Positions 41,999-50,519 of a stretch of 64,000 bases of DNA are shown here, one piece after another. The stretch is from JAYEIA01 sp964472505 (GTDB lineage Bacteria > Bacteroidota > Bacteroidia > Bacteroidales > JAADGE01). Each line of letters starts with the position of its first letter. Within the stretch, counting starts at the first letter, position 1. The notes below the pieces were generated by a model. It did not search any database. It had not been told where the DNA came from and worked only from the letters and a program-made list of their open reading frames with translations. A program made the position numbers and the translations under genes. The DNA is taken from assembly GCA_964472505.1 (NCBI GenBank), contig CAYYQW010000005.1, forward strand, positions 31,330 to 95,329. The letters are read 5' to 3'.

Positions 41999-43249
41999 TC
42001 ATGTGCCTAATTCAATAAATTTATTAATTGTCTGAAAAAATTGTTCCGGGCTTATGGGTTTATTTAATATGTCATCAAACCCACTTTCTCTAATTCTTGT
42101 ATCATCGTGTACGAAAGCAGTTTGAGCAATAACAGGTATATTCGGTTTAATATATTTGATTATTTTTATTGCCTGATAACCGTCCATTACAGGCATTCTG
42201 ATGTCTAATAATACTAAGTCTATGTTATTGTTTTTTATCATTTCAACAGCTTCTTCTCCGTTTGCGGCATGTAATACTTCAGTCTTGTCGGATATTGGCA
42301 TCAGCAAAGCTTCAAGGTACAGAAAATTTATTTCTTCATCTTCGGCTATCAATATTTTATATTTCATAGGTTTTGAGTTAATTAATTTTATTTTTTTGTT
42401 AGGAACGAGCAGATAAAAGTTTGTACCTTCCCCCGGTTTGCTTTTGATGCTTATTTCAGCCTTAATCAATTTGGCGTTTTCTTTTACTATGGACAAGCCC
42501 AGGCCTAAACCGCTGTTTGTGCTTGCTAAGCTGTTATCAATTTGCATAAAGCTTTTATAAATCATCTCTTGTTTATTTTTGTCCATACCAATTCCGGTAT
42601 CTTTGACGATAAAGACAGTATGCTTGGCGGTATCTTTTACCGAAATTTTAACATGCCCTTTTTCTGTAAATTTGAGTGCATTATCTATCAGTAGATTGAG
42701 TGTTTTTTTGAGTATGGTTTTGTCGGTCTTTATTAAGTACTTTTCTTGTTGGTTTTTGAAGAACAAAAGCTCTAAAGCTGTGCTTTGCTGATATTCCGAG
42801 AATTCACTTTTAAGGATTTCCAAAATTTGGTTGGGAGCCGAATAGGAGCTGTTGACTTTGATTTTTGTAGTGGTTAAAAGCGAATATTCAATGAGACTGT
42901 TTACGGTATTTAACAGTTTTAAACTATTTTTTTGAATGATTTCGGCATATTTTTGTTTCTTTTGTTGGTCAGAAGTTTTGTTATCTTGCAATATATTCGA
43001 AAAACCAACGATTGCATTTAAAGGTGTCCGTATTTCGTGCGATATATTTTTCAGGAATGTTGTTTTTAGGTCTTCGCTTTCATTTGCCTTTATTTTGCTT
43101 TGGAGCAGAGCCTGATGCAAAATCTCAAGCTCATCTGAGATTTTGTGCATTAATTGTTTATGAACGAAACATTGTTCATGAACAGCTTCGTCATTAATTA
43201 TACGATTTAGCTTTTGAATTATGTTGTTATAATTTTTTTCGGTTTCCAT
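41999..43249 (-). CDS. Soluble hybrid histidine kinase with C-terminal receiver
   Basis: 416 residues from ATG 43249. A longer GTG-started frame reaches 43354 but runs through a strongly base-paired leader, so I reject it. The N-terminal ~75 residues are helical with no known sensor domain or membrane helix. HisKA has the phosphoacceptor in FLKNISHEIRTPLNAIVGFS. HATPase shows LNLLIDNALKFT, VKDTGIGMD and GLGLGLSIVKEN. The receiver has Asp in DLVLLDIRMPVMDGYQ. As a cytoplasmic kinase between two chemosensory clusters it may cross-talk with CheA. Its output protein is unknown. Confidence 0.88.
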   Translation of the reverse strand: METEKNYNNIIQKLNRIINDEAVHEQCFVHKQLMHKISDELEILHQALLQSKIKANESEDLKTTFLKNISHEIRTPLNAIVGFSNILQDNKTSDQQKKQKYAEIIQKNSLKLLNTVNSLIEYSLLTTTKIKVNSSYSAPNQILEILKSEFSEYQQSTALELLFFKNQQEKYLIKTDKTILKKTLNLLIDNALKFTEKGHVKISVKDTAKHTVFIVKDTGIGMDKNKQEMIYKSFMQIDNSLASTNSGLGLGLSIVKENAKLIKAEISIKSKPGEGTNFYLLVPNKKIKLINSKPMKYKILIAEDEEINFLYLEALLMPISDKTEVLHAANGEEAVEMIKNNNIDLVLLDIRMPVMDGYQAIKIIKYIKPNIPVIAQTAFVHDDTRIRESGFDDILNKPISPEQFFQTINKFIELGT

Positions 43250-43268
43250 AGGTGGCAAAATTTCGGAT

Positions 43269-43375
43269 AAAAAAAGGTGTGACCCTTCTCCCAAGTTCAT
43301 CTTATCCGAGGTATCGCCAAACACCCATAAGCAAATGAACAGCAAAGGCCACACCCATATTCGGGTGCAACTCGG
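43269..43375 (-). promoter_or_regulatory. Highly structured leader RNA with terminator/antiterminator-like pairing upstream of the hybrid kinase
   Basis: Read on the minus strand, four helices nest: GGUGUGGCC with GGGUCACACC (outer, 9 bp with one G-U), GUUCAU with AUGAAC, CUUAU with AUAAG, and GGUGU with AUACC. The outer helix is followed directly by seven U, as in an intrinsic terminator. An upstream hairpin CACCC-GAAUAU-GGGUG uses the same GGGUG and excludes the outer helix, and CCGAG/CUCGG gives another alternative pairing. The leader precedes the kinase ATG by about 20 nt. It matches no riboswitch class I can recall. A possible -7 box TATATTTG lies at 43517-43524. Confidence 0.55.
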
Positions 43376-43661
43376 TATCTGTTTTTTTGCTTATTGTTAA
43401 ATTTGGCGAATTTTCAGATAAGAAAACAGTGAGTTTACGTAAATTTATGTCTATTTTCTATTTTTTATCGCATTCTTTTTGGGTTTTGATAGTTATTAAT
43501 TATTTTTGATTGGAAACAAATATAGCTTTAATAATCGTTTTTTAAAGTTTTAAACTTATTTTTTTTGGATTTGTAATTTTTTTCAAAACAGGCTGAAAAA
43601 CTAAAAAACAGATAACAAAGCTCTTGGTCATGCCGATGCTTTTTTCTCTTTGATGCCTGAC

Positions 43662-43687
43662 AAAAAAGCCCCCGTTTTACCGGAGGC
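43662..43687 (-). terminator. Terminator of the second chemoreceptor operon
   Basis: On the minus strand GCCTCCG GTAAAA CGGGGGC (7 bp, one G-U) followed by TTTTTT, about 30 nt after the MCP stop. It is near-identical in its 5' arm to the hairpin at 41892-41917. Confidence 0.8.
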
Positions 43688-43718
43688 TTTACATTTTTTT
43701 AGTTAAAATAATCTGTTT

Positions 43719-46577
43719 CTAATAATTCTCAAATTCATCGTCATCAAGGTCTAACTTTTGCTCTTTTTTGGTTTCATATTTAACATCGTATTTTTTTTTG
43801 TTTTGAGCTTTACTGCCGGCGTTTCTAAAATCCAAACGGCTTGATTTTACCCTTGCACCGCCTTTAACCGTAAAGAACCCGATGGCTTCGCGCATTTGTT
43901 CGGCTTGTGAGTTAAGCTCTTCGGCGCCGGTAGATAGTTCTTCGGCATTGGAAGAGTTTTGTTGTATCACTTCCGAGAGTTGTTGCATGGCGTTGTTTAC
44001 GTGGTTGGCATTAGCGCCCTGTTCCATACTCGCGTTGGCAATTTCTTTAACAAGCTGTGCGGTTTGTTGAATATCGGGCACTACGGCGGTGAGTTGGTTG
44101 CCGGTGTTTTCGGCAATTTTCACGCTTTTGCCGGATACTTCGGTGATGTCCTTAGCGGCAACTTGGCTTTGTTCGGCCAGTTTACGTACTTCGGCAGCTA
44201 CCACGGCAAAGCCTTCGCCGTGCTCGCCGGCACGTGCGGCTTCAATGGCGGCATTAATGGCCAGCAAGTCGGTGCGCTCGGCAATATCGGTAATGATGCT
44301 GATTTTCTCGGCAATGGTTCTCATCGCATCTACGGTTTCAATCACCAGTTTGCTGCTGGTTTCAATGTCGTTGGCCGCTTTTGTAGAGATTTTCTCGGTT
44401 TGCTTAGCATTTTCCGTGTTTTGCTCAATATTGGAAGCCATTTGTTCCATGGATGAGGACACTTCTTCGGTAGATGAAGCCTGCTCATTGGAGCCGCTTG
44501 CAATCATATTGGATGAGCTGCTGATTTGGCCGCTGCCTTCGGCTACATTATCGGCCGCCATGGTAATTTCGTTTACAATGTCGGATATGGCCGAAATCAT
44601 TTCGTTGAGCGATTCTATTAGTTCGTCTTTGCCGGAGCGTTGTTTCATATCCACAGTCAAATCGCCTTTGGAAATGCGTTTGGTGTTATCAATGATTCCT
44701 TTTGTGGCATCGCGGAGGTTTGTTAAAGCATCTCCGATTTTTTTGAAAGCCAATGCCGTTTGCTCCGTGTCTTCGTCGTATTTATTTACTTTATAATTAA
44801 CTTCCAAGTCGCCGATTGAGATTTGTTCCAGCGATTTGGAAACTTTCTCAACTTCGGTTTGTTGATAGTTATTTAGTTTTTCGGCTTTGCGCAGCGTTTT
44901 CTTAATATCGGTTTGATCCATAACTATTTCAATAGCACCTACGGTTTTGCCGTTGACGTCTTTGACGGGGGCACCGGTGTATTTAATTTCTAACTCTTTA
45001 CCGGCCGGATTGGCTTGTGTTTCGCTGTCGGCAACTTGGCCGGAAGCCATGGCGCGTGCCAGAGCACAACGTTCGTTATTGCAATCGCCGGTTTTAAAGT
45101 AACGGTAGCATTTATCGCCGAGGAGGCTTTTCTTATTGCTGCCCACTACCTTAGCGCCGTATTCGTTCATAAAGCGTATGTTGAAGTCATTGTCAATAAT
45201 CATAATCGGCGTTTGAATGGCATCCATCTGTTTGGCGAAAGCCACCAGTACTTTATTGAGTCCTTCGGCCATGGATTTGTATTCTCCACTCAGTTCGGAA
45301 ATGTCTCTTTGGTAATTATAATCGCCTACCACAGCGGCTTCTATGGTTTCATTTAAGCTTGTTGTTAAGCTGCTGAGGTTTGTGATACAAAGGTTCAGAT
45401 TATTCTTAATTTCATTAAAGTCGCCTTGGTAGTCATCCGTAATTTTGGGCGGAATGTTACCTTTTCCTATCCGGTCGATATACTCGGCCGCTACATTGAG
45501 CGGCGAAATAACGGCATCAAGCGTTTCGTTAATACCTGTGATAATTTTCTTGTAATCGCCGTTGTGTTTATCGGCTTCGGCACGTGTGGCCAATTTGCCT
45601 TGCACGGCGGCATCGGTAAGCATGTCGGCATCTTCAATGAGGCCGTTTACCGAGTCAATACAAAGGTTGAGATTGTTTTTAATTTCATTAAAATCGCCTT
45701 GATATTGGTCCGTAATTTTTGGCGGAATGTTTCCTTTTCCGATACGGTCAATGTACTCAGCGGCTACATTTAGAGGTGAAATCACAGCGTCCAGTACGTT
45801 GTTAAAACCTTCTATAATGTATCGGAATTCCGGGTTGATGATTTTGGCATTGCCTCGGCTGCTGAGTTTGCCTTCTACCGAGTTATTTATGAGTGCATTT
45901 ATTTCCGTGCGTATTTTTGTCAGTATGCCGGAAATGTTTAAAATAATTAAAACGGCTATTAGTATTCCTATTAGAATACCGACTATAAGTATAATGACAG
46001 TAATGTTTTGAGTACTTGCATATACCTTGTCGGATTCTTGATTCAATTCATCGGCAACCCTGAGTTGCAGCTCCGTCAGTTCATCAATTTTTTTTGTAAA
46101 GGGGTCAATTGAAGAGTAAAGCTCGTTGCGGTTAAATTCAGAGAGTTGCGCCATAGCTGCTGAATCATCGGCCATTGTCATTATTTGAACCAGCTTTTGA
46201 TAAGCAGGAAGCGATGATGATTGGCGTATTTTTGTGGCTTCATCGGCCAAGCGTTCTTCTTCACGGGTGAGTTTGGTTTGCATGTAGGCATTCCAATTTT
46301 CATTGACAATTTCAGTGGCTTCGCTGAGCATAGGAATCGCTTGTTGGCGGCTTATTATGCCTTTTTCTGTTTTTACGGCTACATCCACAACTTGGACGGC
46401 ATAGGCATCGGAAACTTGTTTTAATTGTTTCAGCGGCACAATTCTGTCTTGATACATGGATTCACCGTGGTCTTTCACGGTCTTTAAACTGTTTAAGCCG
46501 TAGAGGCCTACCACAACCGATACGATTATAAGCAGCAGAACAAGGAGGGTGATTTTGGTAGAAATTTTCATGTGCAT
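43719..46577 (-). CDS. Methyl-accepting chemotaxis protein with poly-HAMP array and Cys-containing PAS domain
   Basis: 952 residues. Membrane helix at about 5-27, periplasmic helical sensor to about 190, second helix at about 190-215, then several HAMP-like units with the same PLNVAAEYIDRIGKGNIPPK phrase as the other MCP. A PAS domain follows at about residues 445-560 (QTPIMIIDNDFNIRFMNEYG) with a cysteine cluster CYRYFKTGDCNNERCALARA, as in redox- or heme-linked PAS domains of some MCPs. Another HAMP and the signalling domain (ERTDLLAINAAIEAARAGEH) complete it. It is the last gene of a CheW-CheR-MBL-MCP operon. The start could be Met1 or Met3. Confidence 0.92.
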   Translation of the reverse strand: MHMKISTKITLLVLLLIIVSVVVGLYGLNSLKTVKDHGESMYQDRIVPLKQLKQVSDAYAVQVVDVAVKTEKGIISRQQAIPMLSEATEIVNENWNAYMQTKLTREEERLADEATKIRQSSSLPAYQKLVQIMTMADDSAAMAQLSEFNRNELYSSIDPFTKKIDELTELQLRVADELNQESDKVYASTQNITVIILIVGILIGILIAVLIILNISGILTKIRTEINALINNSVEGKLSSRGNAKIINPEFRYIIEGFNNVLDAVISPLNVAAEYIDRIGKGNIPPKITDQYQGDFNEIKNNLNLCIDSVNGLIEDADMLTDAAVQGKLATRAEADKHNGDYKKIITGINETLDAVISPLNVAAEYIDRIGKGNIPPKITDDYQGDFNEIKNNLNLCITNLSSLTTSLNETIEAAVVGDYNYQRDISELSGEYKSMAEGLNKVLVAFAKQMDAIQTPIMIIDNDFNIRFMNEYGAKVVGSNKKSLLGDKCYRYFKTGDCNNERCALARAMASGQVADSETQANPAGKELEIKYTGAPVKDVNGKTVGAIEIVMDQTDIKKTLRKAEKLNNYQQTEVEKVSKSLEQISIGDLEVNYKVNKYDEDTEQTALAFKKIGDALTNLRDATKGIIDNTKRISKGDLTVDMKQRSGKDELIESLNEMISAISDIVNEITMAADNVAEGSGQISSSSNMIASGSNEQASSTEEVSSSMEQMASNIEQNTENAKQTEKISTKAANDIETSSKLVIETVDAMRTIAEKISIITDIAERTDLLAINAAIEAARAGEHGEGFAVVAAEVRKLAEQSQVAAKDITEVSGKSVKIAENTGNQLTAVVPDIQQTAQLVKEIANASMEQGANANHVNNAMQQLSEVIQQNSSNAEELSTGAEELNSQAEQMREAIGFFTVKGGARVKSSRLDFRNAGSKAQNKKKYDVKYETKKEQKLDLDDDEFENY

Positions 46578-46603
46578 ATCTATAATTTTTTATGGTTAAC
46601 TAA

Positions 46604-47179
46604 TTATTGATTGGTTACTTTAAACGGATAGTCATCAGTGAAAGTTCGCATTTCTCCGTGGCCGGGATAGAGATACTTTACTTTTTTTTTGCTTAATCTG
46701 AAGACGGCTTCAAAATTTTCGTGCTCAAGTTTTTCGTTTTCAAATACTATGGGAAATGTGGTATCTCCGGAGAATAATATCTGTTCGCTTTCGCACAAAA
46801 GGCATATAGAATCGTAACTGTGCGATGTAATATGGAATACTTCAAAGAGGCAATCGCCAATGAGTATGCGTTGTCCGTCGTCTAAATGTTTGTCAATGGC
46901 TTTCAGGTTATTGCCGAAAGCATACACTTTGGCTTTATAAGTTCTTTTGGCCTCTTCGGCCAAAGCGGCGTGGTCGGAGTGTGTATGCGTCAGTACAATT
47001 TGATCCACTTTGTTTTTCCCCAGCCCGGTGTTTACGGATTGTATTTTTTCGAAGATACAGGAATCGCTGCCGGTATCAATCAGGGTATTCATATCATTAA
47101 TCACATTCCATTCGCCCATTATCAGATAGGCATTGGATGTGTATATTTTACTGTTTTTATTTAAGTTTATAACTTTCAT
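46604..47179 (-). CDS. Metallo-beta-lactamase-fold hydrolase in the chemosensory operon
   Basis: 191 residues, cytoplasmic. The MBL metal site is complete: QIVLTHTHSDHAALAEEA (HxHxDH), VFHITSHSYDSICLL, ILFSGDTTFP and YLYPGHGEMRTF. The generic family hydrolyses thioesters, lactones or phosphoesters. An MBL-fold di-iron protein (ODP) in Treponema denticola serves as an oxygen sensor for chemotaxis, which is why this gene's position between cheR and an MCP is notable. The HxHxDH motif here is the hydrolase form rather than the HxExDH of flavodiiron proteins, so a sensor role is speculative. Confidence 0.85.
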   Translation of the reverse strand: MKVINLNKNSKIYTSNAYLIMGEWNVINDMNTLIDTGSDSCIFEKIQSVNTGLGKNKVDQIVLTHTHSDHAALAEEAKRTYKAKVYAFGNNLKAIDKHLDDGQRILIGDCLFEVFHITSHSYDSICLLCESEQILFSGDTTFPIVFENEKLEHENFEAVFRLSKKKVKYLYPGHGEMRTFTDDYPFKVTNQ

Positions 47180-47191
47180 TTTTTTGGATGG

Positions 47192-47797
47192 TTATACTTT
47201 TTTATATAGACGTCCGTAACTTTCAACACGTTCAAATTTATGCGCTAATTCCTCGGGCATGGGCTGCGTGTTTTCCATAACCAAAAGCCCGCCGGGCATC
47301 AGCATTTTATGAAAATACCGGATGACATCCACGCGCTGCGGATAGCTGAAATGCAGCAATACGTTTTTACAGATGACCAGGCTGAAATCTTCTCTGAGAA
47401 TTTCTAAGCTGAGCAGGTCAAATTGGCGGTATTCCACTAAACTTTTCAAATCTTGGTTTACAATGAAAAAGTCTTTGGTATCTGCCGGGCTAAAATATTT
47501 TTTCATAAACTCGGACGGCACTCTCTGTAACAGGTCTTTATGATAAACAGCATCCGTTAGGGTTTTTCCGAAATTTACGTTTTCGTTGTCAATATCTACA
47601 GCCAATATTTTGGTATTGCGCAAAGCAAATTTTCCGAGTCTTTCAGCCAACATAATGGCAAAGGAATAGGTTTCGTGCCCCATGGCACAGCCGGCATTCA
47701 GTACTCTTACATTACTGCGTCCGGTAGTAAACTCGACCAGCTTGTCGGCTGCCAATTCCAATATTTGTTCATCTCTGAAAAAAAATGTAAATGCCAT
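47192..47797 (-). CDS. cheR: CheR-type chemoreceptor methyltransferase, short form
   Basis: 201 residues. It begins at MAFTFFFRDEQILELAAD, the motif that in full CheR follows the N-terminal helical domain, so that domain (about 70-80 residues) is absent. The SAM-binding core is present (VLNAGCAMGHETYSFAIML, ILAVDIDNENV), as is FSLVICKNVLLHFSYPQ with the usual late motifs. It would methylate glutamates on the MCPs. No CheB methylesterase is seen in the window. It lies 12 nt before the MBL gene and 25 nt after cheW. Confidence 0.82.
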   Translation of the reverse strand: MAFTFFFRDEQILELAADKLVEFTTGRSNVRVLNAGCAMGHETYSFAIMLAERLGKFALRNTKILAVDIDNENVNFGKTLTDAVYHKDLLQRVPSEFMKKYFSPADTKDFFIVNQDLKSLVEYRQFDLLSLEILREDFSLVICKNVLLHFSYPQRVDVIRYFHKMLMPGGLLVMENTQPMPEELAHKFERVESYGRLYKKV

Positions 47798-47822
47798 AAT
47801 TCGTTGCGTGTAACTTATCTGT

Positions 47823-48518
47823 TTATTTTATTTCTGTTTCGGAATTGCCTGTTTCATCATTGCCTTTAGTCTTTTTCGTTTTGACTTCGGCCTTTTTTTT
47901 TTCCGGTTTGCTTTTTTTGTTTGCTGCTTCTTTTTTGCTTGTTTTTTTCTCCGGAGTTTTTTTTACAGCCGGTTTCTCTTCCGCTGTTTTTTTTGCCGTT
48001 GGTTTTTCTTCCGCTGTTTTTGTTTCTGCTTTTTGCTTTTTACTTTTTGATTTGGTTATGATGTTTACTTCTTCTTTTGAGAAAATTTTATCAATATCCA
48101 AAATCATGGTAAATTTGTCGCCGGATTTTACCATGCCTTTTATAAATTCAACATTGTATTCCAAACCGAGGTCGGGAACGGCTTTTACCTCGGTTTCGTC
48201 AAAAGCTATCACATCATTCACGCGGTCGGCAATGGCGCCTACCATTATTTTTTTTGTATCAATTTCCAAATCAAAAACAATAATGACGTATTTTTGGTCT
48301 GTGGGGCGTTCCGGCATTCCGAATTTGCTTCGCATTTCAATGGCGGGAATTATATTGCCTCTGAAATTAATAACTCCCTTGATAAATTCCGGTGTGTTGG
48401 GTATTTTTGTTATGTACTGCTTTTGCAGAACTTCCGGTACTTTTTTTACCGACACGGCAAAGGTTTCCTTGTGAATACTGAATGAGAGGAAGGTGTTTTT
48501 TCGTTTTTTATTTAGCAT
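47823..48518 (-). CDS. cheW: CheW-type adaptor with repetitive Lys-rich C-terminal tail
   Basis: 231 residues. Residues 1-160 form a CheW domain closely paralogous to that at 41002-41577 (KNTFLSFSIHKETFAVSV, GVINFRGNIIPAIEMRSKFG). The last ~70 residues are a low-complexity Lys/Glu/Ala tail with short repeats (AEEKPTAKKT, AEEKPAVKKT), probably disordered and able to bind acidic partners or DNA. It is the first gene of the CheW-CheR-MBL-MCP operon. Confidence 0.9.
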   Translation of the reverse strand: MLNKKRKNTFLSFSIHKETFAVSVKKVPEVLQKQYITKIPNTPEFIKGVINFRGNIIPAIEMRSKFGMPERPTDQKYVIIVFDLEIDTKKIMVGAIADRVNDVIAFDETEVKAVPDLGLEYNVEFIKGMVKSGDKFTMILDIDKIFSKEEVNIITKSKSKKQKAETKTAEEKPTAKKTAEEKPAVKKTPEKKTSKKEAANKKSKPEKKKAEVKTKKTKGNDETGNSETEIK

Positions 48519-48636
48519 GGCTTTGCTTTTTTTGTGGCTTAATATTCAGTAACTATATCGTGAAAAAGAACGTTTCTTTAATCCTTGCGGCTTCTGTTTT
48601 TCAAACAGAGCCCTATGCTTTTTGTTAGCTTGTTTG

Positions 48637-48799
48637 TATTTAATAAATCGCAATCGAAAAAAGTAAGCACTGCGCGCGTCAGGTGTTTTCACCTGACGCA
48701 AAACAGGTGGCTTTGAAATTCCGTACGGTGAAAACACCACACGGGCGCAGGGTTTTCTGCCAATCACTATTTAATAAATTGCAATCGAAAAAAGTAAGC
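48637..48799. repeat. Direct repeats flanking a palindromic segment (possible small mobile or duplicated element)
   Basis: Two 32-bp direct repeats, 48637-48668 and 48768-48799, differ at one base and begin TATTTAATAAAT. Between them is a perfect 10-bp stem hairpin, GCGTCAGGTG-TTTT-CACCTGACGC (48676-48699), plus CACCACACGGGCGC sequence. This fills the gap between cheW and hutH; no gene is supported there. Confidence 0.65.
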
Positions 48800-48949
48800 T
48801 AAACAACTTTCCTTGTTAAATAACAAAAACCTTGCCTAATGTGTGTAAAGTTTCTGATTTTCTGTGTTTTACGATATTAACACCTGAATATATTATATAG
48901 ATAAGCTTTTGATGTTGTAAAACCGATTTTTGTTTAATAATAAAGGGTG

Positions 48950-48957
48950 TATTTTTG
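48950..48957 (+). promoter_or_regulatory. -7 promoter element for hutH
   Basis: TATTTTTG fits TAnnTTTG, 36 nt before the ATG at 48994. TTTG at 48929-48932 is upstream, but the 17-nt spacing is shorter than usual. Confidence 0.45.
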
Positions 48958-48993
48958 TGTAAACTAATTATCAGAATAAAATCAACAGATCTT

Positions 48994-50496
48994 ATGAGCA
49001 ATACTCACCCAATTAGTCCGGAGCCTTTAAATTTTGATATTATTCGCCGTGTTTTGGAAAAGAATATGAGCTTGAGTTTATCCGAGCTGTCGCACAAACG
49101 CATTACGGCCTGCAAACAATATCTTGACGATAAAATGCGCACACAAAAAGAGCCTATTTACGGTATTTCCACCGGTTTTGGTTCTTTGCATAAACATACC
49201 ATTTCGCCGGATCGGCTGTCGCAACTGCAAAAAAACTTGGTAACATCGCACGCATGCGGTTTGGGCGATGAGATTTCGCACGAGATTGTAAAGTTGATGA
49301 TGCTTTTGAAAATACATGCTTTGTCACTGGGGCATTCCGGCGTACAGTTGCAAACTGTTCAGCGAATCATTGATTTTTTCAATCACGATATTATTCCCAT
49401 TGTATATGCCCAAGGGTCTTTGGGCGCATCGGGCGATTTGGCACCTTTGGCGCATCTGTTTTTACCTTTGCTCGGCGAAGGGGAGGTATATTATCGCGGT
49501 AAGAAGCATGCTTCCGAGCATATTTTGGATAAATTCAATTGGCAGCCCATACAGTTGGAAGCTAAAGAAGGTTTGGCGCTTTTGAACGGCACCCAATTTA
49601 TGTCGGCACACGGTGTGGCCATAATTTTGAAGGCCGAAAAACTGTTTAAAGCTGCCGATATTGTGGCTGCCTTGTCATTGGATGCTTTTGACGGCCGCTT
49701 AGACCCATTTATTGAAGGCTTGCATAAAATACGGCCGCATGCCGGACAAATAAAAACGGCCGAAAATATTCGAAAAGTGTTGAGTGGCAGTGAAATGTCG
49801 GAGCGGCATAAAGAGCATGTGCAGGATCCGTATTCGTTTCGCTGCATTCCGCAGGTGCATGGGGCGGCCAAAGATGCTTTTGAGCACGTAAGATCTGTGG
49901 TACATACTGAAATAAATTCCGTTACCGACAACCCGACCATTTTTCCGGATGAGGATTTGATAGTTTCCGGCGGAAATTTTCACGGCGAACCTTTGGCTTT
50001 GGCTTATGATTATTTGGCCATTGCCCTTGCCGAGTTGGGCAGTATTTCCGAACGACGCATGTATCGGCTTATTTCAGGTTGGCGCGGTTTACCGGAATTT
50101 TTGGTGGCATCGCCCGGCCTTAATTCCGGTTTTATGATTCCGCAATATACCGCTGCATCGGTAGTGAGTCAAAATAAGCAGCTTTGCACGCCGGCTTCGG
50201 CCGATTCCATTCCGTCGTCCAACGAGCAGGAAGACCACGTGAGCATGGGTGCCAACGGAGCCGTTAAATTGATGAAAGTATGCAATAATTTGCAAAAAAT
50301 TATTGGTATCGAATTATTCAATGCCGCACAGGCATTTGAATTTAGAAGACCGGTAAAAAGTTCTCCTTTTCTGGAAAAAATACTCAGTGCCTACCGCAAA
50401 GAAGTGTCATTTATTGAAAACGATAAAATAATGTATCCCGAAATGCAAAAAAGTATTGCTTTTGTTGAGAAAATCGGCGAGTACGATTTTATATGA
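48994..50496 (+). CDS. hutH: Histidine ammonia-lyase
   Basis: 500 residues from ATG 48994. Codons upstream of it overlap the promoter, so the longer start is rejected. The MIO cofactor triad Ala-Ser-Gly is in GSLGASGDLAPLAHL. Other family motifs are YGISTGFGSLHKHTI, LQKNLVTSHACGLG, SLRxx-like PYSFRCIPQVHGA, SVTDNPTIF and SSNEQEDHVSMG. The SH in LVTSHA and the QEDHVSMG motif favour histidine over tyrosine or phenylalanine as substrate. It deaminates L-histidine to urocanate, the first step of histidine degradation. No hutU, hutI or other hut gene is adjacent, so the pathway is either split or the enzyme acts alone. Confidence 0.92.
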   Translation: MSNTHPISPEPLNFDIIRRVLEKNMSLSLSELSHKRITACKQYLDDKMRTQKEPIYGISTGFGSLHKHTISPDRLSQLQKNLVTSHACGLGDEISHEIVKLMMLLKIHALSLGHSGVQLQTVQRIIDFFNHDIIPIVYAQGSLGASGDLAPLAHLFLPLLGEGEVYYRGKKHASEHILDKFNWQPIQLEAKEGLALLNGTQFMSAHGVAIILKAEKLFKAADIVAALSLDAFDGRLDPFIEGLHKIRPHAGQIKTAENIRKVLSGSEMSERHKEHVQDPYSFRCIPQVHGAAKDAFEHVRSVVHTEINSVTDNPTIFPDEDLIVSGGNFHGEPLALAYDYLAIALAELGSISERRMYRLISGWRGLPEFLVASPGLNSGFMIPQYTAASVVSQNKQLCTPASADSIPSSNEQEDHVSMGANGAVKLMKVCNNLQKIIGIELFNAAQAFEFRRPVKSSPFLEKILSAYRKEVSFIENDKIMYPEMQKSIAFVEKIGEYDFI

Positions 50497-50519
50497 AACA
50501 CTTTTGAACGTCCGGCGGT

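Noticed and set aside
43250..43354. N-terminal extension of the hybrid kinase from GTG 43354, resembling a short hydrophobic signal
   Set aside because: The same bases form four nested helices with a terminator-like tail. ATG 43249 gives a normal soluble kinase start.
46604..47179. Calling the MBL-fold protein a flavodiiron or ODP-type oxygen sensor
   Set aside because: The metal motif is HxHxDH rather than HxExDH and no flavodoxin domain is present, so only the generic fold is supported.
48546..48767. A 73-residue minus-strand open frame between cheW and hutH
   Set aside because: It is composed of direct-repeat and hairpin sequence with a basic, low-complexity product and no start context.
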